A stretch of 64,000 bases of DNA from Hahellaceae bacterium (GTDB lineage Bacteria > Pseudomonadota > Gammaproteobacteria > Pseudomonadales > Oleiphilaceae), in assembly GCA_024234505.1 (NCBI GenBank), contig JACKOD010000005.1, positions 328,652 to 392,651 on the forward strand, read 5' to 3'. The position numbers and the translations under genes were made by a program. Every line of letters begins with the position of its first letter. Within the stretch, counting starts at the first letter, position 1. Positions 9,101 through 15,553 of the stretch are shown here, in pieces. The notes under the pieces were generated by a model. The model ran no database searches. It saw only the letters and a program-made list of their open reading frames with translations, and was not told the DNA's origin.

Positions 9101-10178
9101 GCTTTTTCAGCAGCTCGATAACAATGCGTCCCGATGGGCACTGAATGCTAATGCACAGCAGCTGGCTGGAAAAATACTATTTCCAACCGCTGATCTTCCG
9201 CTCGTTGTTGAGCTCGATCGTCTTGATTTGGACAAATACCTGGGACTACCTTCGGCAGCGCAGAATACGGCACCAAACTCGTTAGTGCCAACGCGGTTCA
9301 GCCCGAGCGACTTGGTGGAAATGGATGTCTCGATTAACCATCTGAATGTGAAGGGAAGCGATCTCGGGCGTTGGTCTGCTTCTATTCGAAAAGAAGAAAA
9401 TGGTATTTCGATTCAAGATATAAAAGGCGCCATCGCTTCAGAAGACGGAGTGGTAGCCAATCAGTTTGACGGGCATATTTCGTGGTTGGAAGAACCTTCA
9501 GGGCAACAAACTACCCTTTTAAGTGGTACCGCCGAAGGCAAGAATTTAGGTGATTTCAACCGGTTGTCAGGTAAAGCCGAGTCGATCAGAACCGAAAGTT
9601 ATACCGCCAATATGGCGTTGGTCTGGGCCGGGGATCCTTTGTCGATGGCACTTAAAAAGCTCTCCGGAACCGTTAGCCTGAAAACAGGGAAAGGCCTCGT
9701 GCCAGAAAGCAAAGAAGCAGCTGAGGCATTTAAGGTTTTCGGCGTCTTGAATGCGGATTCCATAACACGTCGATTGCAGTTGGATTTTTCCGATCTTTAC
9801 GAAAAAGGTGTAAGTTTTGACCAGATTGAAGGAAAGGCCAGGCTCGAGCACGGCACGTTGTTTTTGGAATCGCCATTAGCTATTCAGGGTACGACGATTG
9901 GCTTCAAATTTACCGGGAACGCCTATCTGGATGACGAGACGCTCGATATGGATATGGTGGTGGTGTTGCCTCTCACCAAAAATCTGCCTTTGGCAGCCTT
10001 ATTGCTCGGTGCACCACAGGTAGGGGGGGCACTATGGTTAATTGATAAATTGATCGGTGAGCCACTAAGTCGCCTGACAAGCGCGACCTACCATCTGAGC
10101 GGTTCGATTAACAATCCTGAGCTCAAGTTAAAAAATGTGTTTGACCGAAGTAAGTCTAAAGCGCGTAAGGATAAATAG
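6186..10178 (+). CDS. yhdP: YhdP family AsmA-like envelope protein
   Basis: Very large (about 1330 aa) AsmA-superfamily protein with one N-terminal inner-membrane span (about residues 8-30). The long periplasmic part is rich in beta strands and is predicted to form a hydrophobic groove across the periplasm. In E. coli YhdP works with TamB and YdbH in phospholipid transport to the outer membrane. The C-terminal region (TTIGFKFTGNAYLDDETLDM, then LPLTKNLPLAALLLGAP) is the conserved AsmA-like end. I prefer the GTG at 6186, six to eight bases after GGAGAG. TTG 6180 and ATG 6198 are alternatives. It follows rng as in many Gammaproteobacteria. Confidence 0.93.
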   Translation: MQRVMLFLSNLIWKTAMVLLVTLALYVVIGRQLWPAVEAYRVELQDYLSALTGYRVRIGRLKGSWDGFDPQVVLQDVVLTQRDPATDTSASNDAVSVNSASALSVKQFFIQLSVVDSLISGKVQFKQVETRGLSLRLSQGDEGGWTLAGGRLPAKSEKSPPVSDLEALLAWVDQPSLQASDVDLYVSSRHGTEAQWRIPQAYMLFENGLLRASGELLVPGHEKPFLRFSVKGTDRIFSAGFSGKLWIEWLSGEFLDDFIDAYSWNGLSLTGVEAKGQAWLDFYGGRPVTVQGDIALDAVRWKNETGVIAPLEAVHAAFFWAGSEKNSRLQISDLRMRWNENEWRPTSVMFHSDANGYLIEGDHLNVSFLTSILSELKVFPSTAQTALQNYSPAGQINHWKLSIPSSDDAAVTQSSFQFDANFEQLSVHAVSGAPSAENLKGYLSLTNRQGKVLVDNDNVSLAFPNLYKSGWTFERAQLEVDWRVEDLETIIESKGIRLYWQDQAVVFGDFVTKLNGPSHEDTLLLKIAVSHAAATQASQLTPYHSVGEGLWTWLDTALTSGRVNDGFYLGYGSIEDNAPDNSFTSAMYFNVEDVELAFDPSWPAVQHFTGRVEIHDSHVEVAGPQAELAGMAIKNVDVQLPSEKGEGWLGISADITPTAENLHWWLASSPVSAATSKLDSQLRVDGSFSGEVKLNVPLFESEASPDYDIKLQMHDALVEHRSTGLTFEHVAGGLSVSSATGVSASNVSLRFLDRPATLVIKTLSEHQNGESNPVSGSDETLTQLTLETQMLVEDAQALAGLQGDYGLTGSFPVEAELRIYDSADRAQELHLRSSLQGMASSLPPPFRKDADEVWHLSGTTEVSEAGVVTRIALNDLIRADLQWSQQDFTGGRIYIGDRLSSIEQEGDPLPGVRIRGQFEDLESDPWIAFFANAPWLSGDILPDHAAFKALDVSIEASRLGFHDIEMNDVELQLFQQLDNNASRWALNANAQQLAGKILFPTADLPLVVELDRLDLDKYLGLPSAAQNTAPNSLVPTRFSPSDLVEMDVSINHLNVKGSDLGRWSASIRKEENGISIQDIKGAIASEDGVVANQFDGHISWLEEPSGQQTTLLSGTAEGKNLGDFNRLSGKAESIRTESYTANMALVWAGDPLSMALKKLSGTVSLKTGKGLVPESKEAAEAFKVFGVLNADSITRRLQLDFSDLYEKGVSFDQIEGKARLEHGTLFLESPLAIQGTTIGFKFTGNAYLDDETLDMDMVVVLPLTKNLPLAALLLGAPQVGGALWLIDKLIGEPLSRLTSATYHLSGSINNPELKLKNVFDRSKSKARKDK

Positions 10179-10256
10179 CGGGTCGGGAATGGCTGACGTT
10201 TTCAGCAATTTCTCTTTAGCAAGGGGTGTCCTCGCCCCGATGGTCGAGCCATGGTA

Positions 10257-10305
10257 GCCAACAGCGCCCCGAGGACGGAACGCCTACCGTCCTGCCTTTG
10301 TTGGC
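10257..10305. repeat. Nested hairpin between yhdP and nit
   Basis: GCCAACA (10257-10263) pairs with TGTTGGC (10299-10305), enclosing AGGACGG (10272-10278) and CCGTCCT (10287-10293) with an 8-base loop. An upstream GTCCTCG (about 10228-10234) could instead pair with CGAGGAC (10270-10276), giving a mutually exclusive fold. There is no T-tract, so this is not a standard terminator. It may be a REP-like element or an mRNA stability structure. Confidence 0.5.
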
Positions 10306-10357
10306 GAGGCTGTTAACGGGTTACAGGACAAAACGTCAACATACCCTAAGCTTAACT

Positions 10358-10394
10358 GTCGAATAAAGATGTCGAATAAAGGGGTCGAATAAAG
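10358..10394 (+). repeat. Three tandem copies of GTCGAATAAAG, 13-bp period
   Basis: Copies at 10358-10368, 10371-10381 and 10384-10394 are identical over 11 bases, with two-base spacers AT and GG. They end 24 bases before the nit start codon. The spacing is not a helical repeat, so a multi-site operator on one face of DNA is unlikely. Slipped-strand duplication is the simplest explanation. An effect on nit expression is possible but unproven. Confidence 0.75.
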
Positions 10395-10418
10395 AATCAT
10401 GTGAAAAGGTAAAGTGTG

Positions 10419-11255
10419 ATGAAAGTGGCAGCAATTCAAATGGTTAGTGGTGGTTCGGTTGATGACAACCTGCGGCAGGCGGCACAGCTATTAATTGAGG
10501 CCGCCAGGCAGGGTGCAAGAATGGCCGTGCTACCAGAGAACTTTGCAGTCTTTGATTCGACACAGCTGAGTGATGTCGGAAGCAACGAGCGTTCACCCGA
10601 AGGCCCAATCCGACGCTTTTTGGCAGAGCAGGCCAGGACACTGGAAATCTACATCGTTGCAGGTTCACTGCCCTGTGGCGCCCGCCCGGATAATACTGAG
10701 CTTCGGCATCGAACCAGAGCCAGTTGTTTTGCCTATTCTCCTCAAGGGTGTGAAATCGGTCGATATGACAAAATTCACCTGTTTGATGTATTAGTGGGTG
10801 ATGCACATGGCCAATATCAGGAGTCGGCGGTTATTGAGCCCGGAGAATGTTTATCGACGATTGTCGTAGATGATCAAACGGTAGGGTTGTCTATTTGCTA
10901 TGACCTTCGCTTTCCTGCAATGTACACCAGGCTAGCGTTAGCGGGAGCTTCAGTTATCTGCGTCCCTGCAGCGTTTACCTATCATACGGGTGAGGCGCAC
11001 TGGGAAACATTGCTGCGAGCACGTGCTATCGAAAATCAGGTATATGTTATTGCCCCTAATCAAGGGGGCGAGCATGCCGCGACGCGCAGAACCTGGGGGC
11101 ATACAATGATTATTGATCCCTGGGGGCGGGTCATGGGGTGCCTGGAAGAAGGTGCAGGTGTGCTGGTGGTAGATTTGGATTTATCCCAGCCATCCAGACT
11201 CCGGCAGAAGATGCCTGTGATGGCCCATCGCCGGGATGTGGATGCGTTACAATAA
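10419..11255 (+). CDS. Carbon-nitrogen hydrolase (Nit family; deaminated-glutathione or omega-amidase type)
   Basis: Nitrilase-superfamily amidase of 278 aa with the full catalytic triad: Glu40 (LPEN), Lys118 (YDKIHLFD) and Cys160 (SICYDLRFP). The Nit1-like sequence points to hydrolysis of deaminated glutathione, a repair reaction, though an omega-amidase role on alpha-ketoglutaramate is also possible. ATG 10419 was chosen over GTG 10416; both sit after AAAGG. In pseudomonads this gene lies between yhdP and tldD. Here tldD is absent, and the convergent yjgA ends five bases away. Confidence 0.93.
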   Translation: MKVAAIQMVSGGSVDDNLRQAAQLLIEAARQGARMAVLPENFAVFDSTQLSDVGSNERSPEGPIRRFLAEQARTLEIYIVAGSLPCGARPDNTELRHRTRASCFAYSPQGCEIGRYDKIHLFDVLVGDAHGQYQESAVIEPGECLSTIVVDDQTVGLSICYDLRFPAMYTRLALAGASVICVPAAFTYHTGEAHWETLLRARAIENQVYVIAPNQGGEHAATRRTWGHTMIIDPWGRVMGCLEEGAGVLVVDLDLSQPSRLRQKMPVMAHRRDVDALQ

Positions 11256-11260
11256 CCGTC

Positions 11261-11788
11261 TTAAATTTGCTGCTCCTGAATTTCTTTCAGAAACTTGAAG
11301 AGCTTTCTTGAGGCTCCCGTATTCTTCTCGTTTGCCGCGTCTTTCTTCGCATTCCTCACCAGTTGGCGAAAATGCTGAATGTCACTGACGGGGTGTTTTT
11401 CAATGTACTCCGCAATGACATCGTTATCGCCGCTTACTAGCCGGTCGCGCCATTTTTCCAGCACATGGAGTTGTTGGGCAAAGACTTTGCTGCTTGCGTC
11501 AAACAGATCGACGGCATGCCTGATAGCATCAGCATCCTCGTCTCGCATGAGTTTGCCAATATACTGTAGATGGCGACGCTGAGCTTCGTGCTGCGTAATA
11601 CGAGTCGATTCTTCGACTGCCTTCTGCAGATATACCGACATCGGAATTTTGCTTAACTGATCCTTACGGAGTTGCAGTAAGCGTTTGCCGAGATCCTGCA
11701 ATTCATGCATTTCTCGTTTAATGGCAGATTTACTTTTAGGTTCTTCTTCGTCGAAATCTTCGACAGGTTCAAAATAGTCAGACATCAT
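11261..11788 (-). CDS. yjgA: Ribosome-associated protein YjgA (DarP)
   Basis: DUF615 protein that associates with late 50S assembly particles. About 175 aa, acidic at the N-terminus (DYFEPVEDFDEEEPKSKSAIK), followed by the helical core KREMHELQDLGKRL and a C-terminal RNAKKDAANEKN-type basic stretch. The core matches the E. coli protein in pattern. An ATG at 11812 is possible, but the double ATG at 11785-11788 fits family starts better and follows GAAAGAA. It is convergent with nit. The gene usually beside it, pmbA, is missing; mgtE takes that place. Confidence 0.92.
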   Translation of the reverse strand: MMSDYFEPVEDFDEEEPKSKSAIKREMHELQDLGKRLLQLRKDQLSKIPMSVYLQKAVEESTRITQHEAQRRHLQYIGKLMRDEDADAIRHAVDLFDASSKVFAQQLHVLEKWRDRLVSGDNDVIAEYIEKHPVSDIQHFRQLVRNAKKDAANEKNTGASRKLFKFLKEIQEQQI

Positions 11789-11887
11789 ATTCTTTCTGTA
11801 GGAAATGGACATTTAAAAAGTTAGCAGGCGAGCGCTTGTCCGATAACGCGAAAGCCTGGGTATGGGCGGGTTGGCTAACATATACAT

Positions 11888-13249
11888 TTAACCGTAAATT
11901 ATAGTGGCCAGGCCCAGGAAGGCCATAAATCCAACCACATCGGTTACGGTGGTTAATATGACGCCGCCTGCAAGCGCAGGATCGATCTTGCGCTTCTTTA
12001 GCAATACCGGTAACAGCGTACCACTGATCGCAGCGACGATCAGATTGATGATGAGTGCAACGCCGATCAATAAGCCAATGGTCACTTCATTAAACCAAAG
12101 CATTGCGGCAACGGCGACAACGACCGACCAGAGCAGTCCGTTAAGCAGGCCCACCATAAACTCTCGATTTAATAACCACTGCAGGTTGGAGCTACTGATT
12201 TGCCCTATGGCCATGCCTCTGATTACGAGCGTCAAGGCCTGGCTTCCCGCAATGCCTCCCATACTCGCAACGATGGGCATCAGAACGGCCAGCGCAACTA
12301 CTTTTTCAATGGTTTCTTCAAACAAACCGATCACGGCAGAGGCTATAAATGCAGTGATCAGGTTGATTCCCAGCCAGACGGCACGGCGCTTGGTGGTTTT
12401 AATCAGTGGAGAAAAGGTATCTTCCTCCTCGTCCAGACCCGCCATGCTCATGAGTGAGTGGTCGGCATCTTCACGAATGACATCGACAACGTCGTCGATC
12501 GTGATCCGCCCGAGAAGCTTACCCTTGGTATCGATGACAGGGGCAGATACCAGACTGTGGCGTTCGAACAGACTGGCGACTTCGGTATCGGGCATGGCCA
12601 CGGGAATGGTAACGGCATCAGTATCCATCACCTCTCGCACCGTGGCGTTAAGATTGGATACCAACATTTTGGTCAGGGGCAGAACACCGATAAATTCATC
12701 TCGTCGATTAACGACCAAAAGACTATCCGTCATTTCCGGCAGCTCTTTATGCCTGCGTAAATAACGCAGAACCACATCCATACTGATGTCAGGACGAATG
12801 GTAATGGTATCGGTGTTCATCAGACCGCCCGCGGTATCTTCGCGGTAAGCCAGAACTTCCTCTACCCGTAGCCTGTCCTGTGAGTCCATGGACTCGAGTA
12901 CTTCCTGGATGACCGTGTCAGGAAGTTGCTGCAGCAGGTCAGCCAGGTCGTCTGTTTCGAAGTCTTCGGTGACACTCAGAAACTCCTGCGCGTTCAAGCG
13001 GCTGACGAAGGTAGCCTGTATGTCATCGCTTAAATAGCTGAGTACTTCACCTTCCAGCTCATCATCTACCAGCTGCCAAAGAATATCCCGTTCTTTAGGA
13101 GGGGACGACTCCAGCAAGTGGGCAATGTCGCCAGGGCTCAGGCCGCCATTCAGAATACGCGATACCTGCTGCAAGGCACCGCTTTCGAGTGCCTTGTTCA
13201 GGTGGCGTAATTTCTGCCCTGCGCGGGTGCTTTCCAGTGCTTGCGACAT
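11888..13249 (-). CDS. mgtE: Magnesium transporter MgtE
   Basis: Homodimeric Mg2+ channel of 453 aa. The superhelical N domain (about residues 30-135, with repeats such as EVLSYLSDD and DDLADLLQQLPD) is followed by two CBS domains (about 140-265), which sense cytoplasmic Mg2+. Five membrane helices follow (about 290-453), with the pore region LAVLMPIVASMGGIAGSQALT. ATG start. It sits 21 bp downstream of ptsO on the same strand and may be the last gene of the rpoN-ptsO unit. Confidence 0.96.
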   Translation of the reverse strand: MSQALESTRAGQKLRHLNKALESGALQQVSRILNGGLSPGDIAHLLESSPPKERDILWQLVDDELEGEVLSYLSDDIQATFVSRLNAQEFLSVTEDFETDDLADLLQQLPDTVIQEVLESMDSQDRLRVEEVLAYREDTAGGLMNTDTITIRPDISMDVVLRYLRRHKELPEMTDSLLVVNRRDEFIGVLPLTKMLVSNLNATVREVMDTDAVTIPVAMPDTEVASLFERHSLVSAPVIDTKGKLLGRITIDDVVDVIREDADHSLMSMAGLDEEEDTFSPLIKTTKRRAVWLGINLITAFIASAVIGLFEETIEKVVALAVLMPIVASMGGIAGSQALTLVIRGMAIGQISSSNLQWLLNREFMVGLLNGLLWSVVVAVAAMLWFNEVTIGLLIGVALIINLIVAAISGTLLPVLLKKRKIDPALAGGVILTTVTDVVGFMAFLGLATIIYG

Positions 13250-13270
13250 TAAATGCCTTCCAAAGGGAGA

Positions 13271-13540
13271 TTATTCTTCTTCGCCAAAACGATCGGCGAT
13301 TAATAACTTGATGGCTTCCATGGCTTCCTGCTCATCATTGCCATCAATAATCAAATCGATTTCGGTGCCTTTGCTGGCGGCAAGCATCATAACCGACATA
13401 ATGCTTTTGCCATCTACTTCGCGTTTATCCTTTGCGATTTTAATGACACTTTCGAAACGACCCGCTAAGCCTACCAATTTGGCAGCGGCCCGGGCATGAA
13501 GACCCAGCTTGTTTACAATTAAAACGCTGTCTTTCGTCAT
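13271..13540 (-). CDS. ptsO: Nitrogen-PTS phosphocarrier NPr
   Basis: HPr-like carrier of the nitrogen PTS (PtsP to NPr to PtsN). At 89 aa it has the phosphorylatable His15 in LGLHARAA and the Ser-region GKSIMSVMMLAASKG. ATG at 13538-13540. The open frame extends upstream to 13693, but that extension overlaps rapZ and has no family similarity, so it was discarded. It lies 19 bp after rapZ, the usual order rpoN-hpf-ptsN-rapZ-ptsO. Confidence 0.96.
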   Translation of the reverse strand: MTKDSVLIVNKLGLHARAAAKLVGLAGRFESVIKIAKDKREVDGKSIMSVMMLAASKGTEIDLIIDGNDEQEAMEAIKLLIADRFGEEE

Positions 13541-13559
13541 AGTGATCGTAAATGATGAA

Positions 13560-14441
13560 TTAATGGGATGGTTCAGATTGTGCCACGCCGAGTTCTTTGT
13601 GGCGAATTTGCACGTTAGCCAGTTTTTGGCTGAAATATTTCCATAGCGAATGGGCGATGTAAACAGAGCGGTGTTGTCCGCCTGTACAGCCAATACCGAC
13701 CGTAAGATAGCTGCGATTTGAGTCGGAAAATCGAGGTAGCCACTGTTCCAGAAAGGTGGTGATATCCTGCATCATTTTAAGCGTATCGGGTTGCTTTTCC
13801 AGAAAATCAATCACCGGCTGATCCAGTCCGGTAAAGCCTCGCAGTGCGGGATCCCAAAAGGGATTGGGTAAACAACGGACATCGAAAACAAAATCAGCAT
13901 CAATCGGCACGCCATGCTTAAATCCAAAACTCTGGAACAGCATCGCCATATCCTGTCCTTTACGGCCGGCAACCCGTTCCTTAATCAGATCACGTAACTG
14001 GTACATCGTCAGTGCACTGGTGTCTATCACCAGATCAGCACGGCTCGCAATGGGTTCCAGCAGATCTTTTTCAGCCGCGATCGCTTCCTGAAGCGACACC
14101 GAGTTATCACTGAGCGGGTGTTTGCGTCGCGTGGCGTGGAAACGCTTGAGCAAAGTTTGGTTTAGTGCATCCAGATAAATGACGTCGAGTTCGACTGCGA
14201 GATGTCTTAGATTGTCGTAAATTTGCGCAAATTTGCCGATACCGCTGGCCAGATTTCTTGCATCAATACTGACGGCAATTTTTTCCAGTCGACGTTCGTG
14301 TGTGCAAATCGCTTCCGCAGATAGCGGCATTAATAGACCAATGGGAAGGTTGTCTATGCAGTAAAAGCCGAGATCTTCCAGAACGTGAAGGGCGGTACTT
14401 TTTCCTGAGCCAGAGCGGCCACTAACAATGATCAGCTTCAT
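13560..14441 (-). CDS. rapZ: RNase adapter protein RapZ
   Basis: P-loop protein (293 aa), called RapZ in E. coli, where it binds GlcN6P and directs RNase E to the sRNA GlmZ. Walker A is at the N-terminus (GRSGSGKS, about 8-15). The C-terminal domain carries the signature TVGIGCTGGQHRSVYIA. ATG at 14439-14441. The ribosome-binding region is weak (TGAGCAGAAT then CCT and ATG) and forms one arm of a 10-bp inverted repeat with the ptsN-proximal leader. Whether the GlmZ pathway exists here cannot be told from this window. Confidence 0.96.
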   Translation of the reverse strand: MKLIIVSGRSGSGKSTALHVLEDLGFYCIDNLPIGLLMPLSAEAICTHERRLEKIAVSIDARNLASGIGKFAQIYDNLRHLAVELDVIYLDALNQTLLKRFHATRRKHPLSDNSVSLQEAIAAEKDLLEPIASRADLVIDTSALTMYQLRDLIKERVAGRKGQDMAMLFQSFGFKHGVPIDADFVFDVRCLPNPFWDPALRGFTGLDQPVIDFLEKQPDTLKMMQDITTFLEQWLPRFSDSNRSYLTVGIGCTGGQHRSVYIAHSLWKYFSQKLANVQIRHKELGVAQSEPSH

Positions 14442-14444
14442 AGG

Positions 14445-14519
14445 ATTCTGCTCAGTCTGAAAGATTTTGTGCCATACAGGTCAACTACGGCGCATGAACG
14501 CTAACAATTTGAGCAGAAT
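14445..14519 (-). promoter_or_regulatory. Inverted repeat in the ptsN-rapZ spacer overlapping the rapZ ribosome-binding region
   Basis: ATTCTGCTCA (14445-14454) and TGAGCAGAAT (14510-14519) are perfect 10-base complements with a 55-base spacer. On the mRNA, the arm nearer rapZ ends three bases before its ATG. Pairing would therefore cover the translation initiation region. This suggests translational control or an RNA-processing site; inference only. Confidence 0.6.
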
Positions 14520-14526
14520 ACCGTTT

Positions 14527-15003
14527 TTAGTTCAGAATGTCTGCACCTGTCATTGCCTGATAAAGCGCTTCCTGGCTTTTACATGCTCTTAACCGATTAC
14601 AGAAAGACGCTTCATTAAACCTTTCTGCCAATTGGCTGAGTAACTCCAGGTGCTCGCCTGTCGCTTCTTGAGGGACAATCAAAGCAAATAATAAATCAAC
14701 AGGTTCATTATCGATGGCATCAAATGGAATGGGTTCTGACAAGGTCAGCAACACACCGATCACTTTGTGGCAATTTTCCAATCGGCAATGGGGAATGGCG
14801 ATGCCTTGTCCAATTCCTGTACTGCCGAGCCGTTCACGATTAAGCAGACTGTTATACAGGCTGGTTTCATCAAGATCAGGAAATTCACTCGTCACATAGT
14901 GAGCGATTTGTTCGAGAACTTTCTTTTTGCTGCTCCCGGGCACACAGCAAAGTGTGAGCCCGGGTGTCAGTATGGATTCTATTGTTGGAGATGTTTCACT
15001 CAT
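14527..15003 (-). CDS. ptsN: Nitrogen-PTS EIIA component PtsN
   Basis: EIIA(Ntr) regulatory protein that in related bacteria modulates K+ transport and other targets according to its phosphorylation state. About 158 aa with the phosphorylatable His72 in GIAIPHCRL and the conserved core GSTGIGQGIAIP. I chose ATG 15003 (MSETSPTIES). A GTG at 15039 would add 12 residues and overlap hpf by 17 bases. Neither start has a strong ribosome-binding site. It lies between hpf and rapZ. Confidence 0.95.
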   Translation of the reverse strand: MSETSPTIESILTPGLTLCCVPGSSKKKVLEQIAHYVTSEFPDLDETSLYNSLLNRERLGSTGIGQGIAIPHCRLENCHKVIGVLLTLSEPIPFDAIDNEPVDLLFALIVPQEATGEHLELLSQLAERFNEASFCNRLRACKSQEALYQAMTGADILN

Positions 15004-15022
15004 TGGGATTTCGTTGACTTTA

Positions 15023-15331
15023 TTATCTGGCGGAAGCACCGTGCATGCGATCTACATGCTTTTCCTTGTGCTTAAGAATTTGTCGGTCAAGTTTATCTAT
15101 CAGTAAGTCGATGGCGGCGTACATATCCGGTTCTTCTGCTGTCGCATGAAGATCTGCACCGCTAATGTGCAGTGTGGCTTCGGCTTTTTGTCTCTGCTTT
15201 TCAACTGAAAGGGTGACTTGAACATTGCTGATATGATCGAAATGACGTTCAAGTTTTTGCAACTTGCTGCTCACATAATCCTTAAGTGCTTCGGTGAGAT
15301 CTACGTGATGTCCAGTAATGTTTAGTTGCAT
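15023..15331 (-). CDS. hpf: Short ribosome hibernation-promoting factor
   Basis: Short-form HPF (102 aa) that binds the 30S decoding region and promotes 100S ribosome dimers in stationary phase. The N-terminus MQLNITGHHVDLTEALKDYV and the centre (ATLHISGADLHATAEEPDMY, then AIDLLIDKLDRQ) are diagnostic. It has no C-terminal dimerisation domain, so it is not the long form. ATG start after AGGAGC. It is 222 bp downstream of rpoN. That gap is AT-rich and holds a near-duplicate ATCCAAGTA at about 15423 and 15446. Confidence 0.96.
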   Translation of the reverse strand: MQLNITGHHVDLTEALKDYVSSKLQKLERHFDHISNVQVTLSVEKQRQKAEATLHISGADLHATAEEPDMYAAIDLLIDKLDRQILKHKEKHVDRMHGASAR

Positions 15332-15553
15332 AAGTAGCTCCTGATTTCAGGTTGTTATTATCCTCTGATCCGGCTCTGTATGCCAGAGTGGCCGAGAATT
15401 TCCGCGTTAAACTGATTTTATTATCCAAGTATCTATGGGTTATTGATCCAAGTACTCTATTTGTCTGTTTATTTTGTTGTTTGAACTTAATTTGCTGTTG
15501 ATCGTTATATTGTTGTTGAAACCAGCGATTGTGGAAAATTCGAATGCCTGGTT

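Noticed and set aside
11904..12764. Long open frame (286 aa) opposite mgtE
   Set aside because: It lies wholly antisense to a well-supported transporter, is Ser/Thr-rich like a reverse-frame artefact, and has no ribosome-binding site or family motif.
13541..13693. N-terminal extension of ptsO by 51 residues
   Set aside because: The extension overlaps rapZ in another frame; NPr proteins start at MTKDSV-like sequences and His15 numbering fits only the short form.
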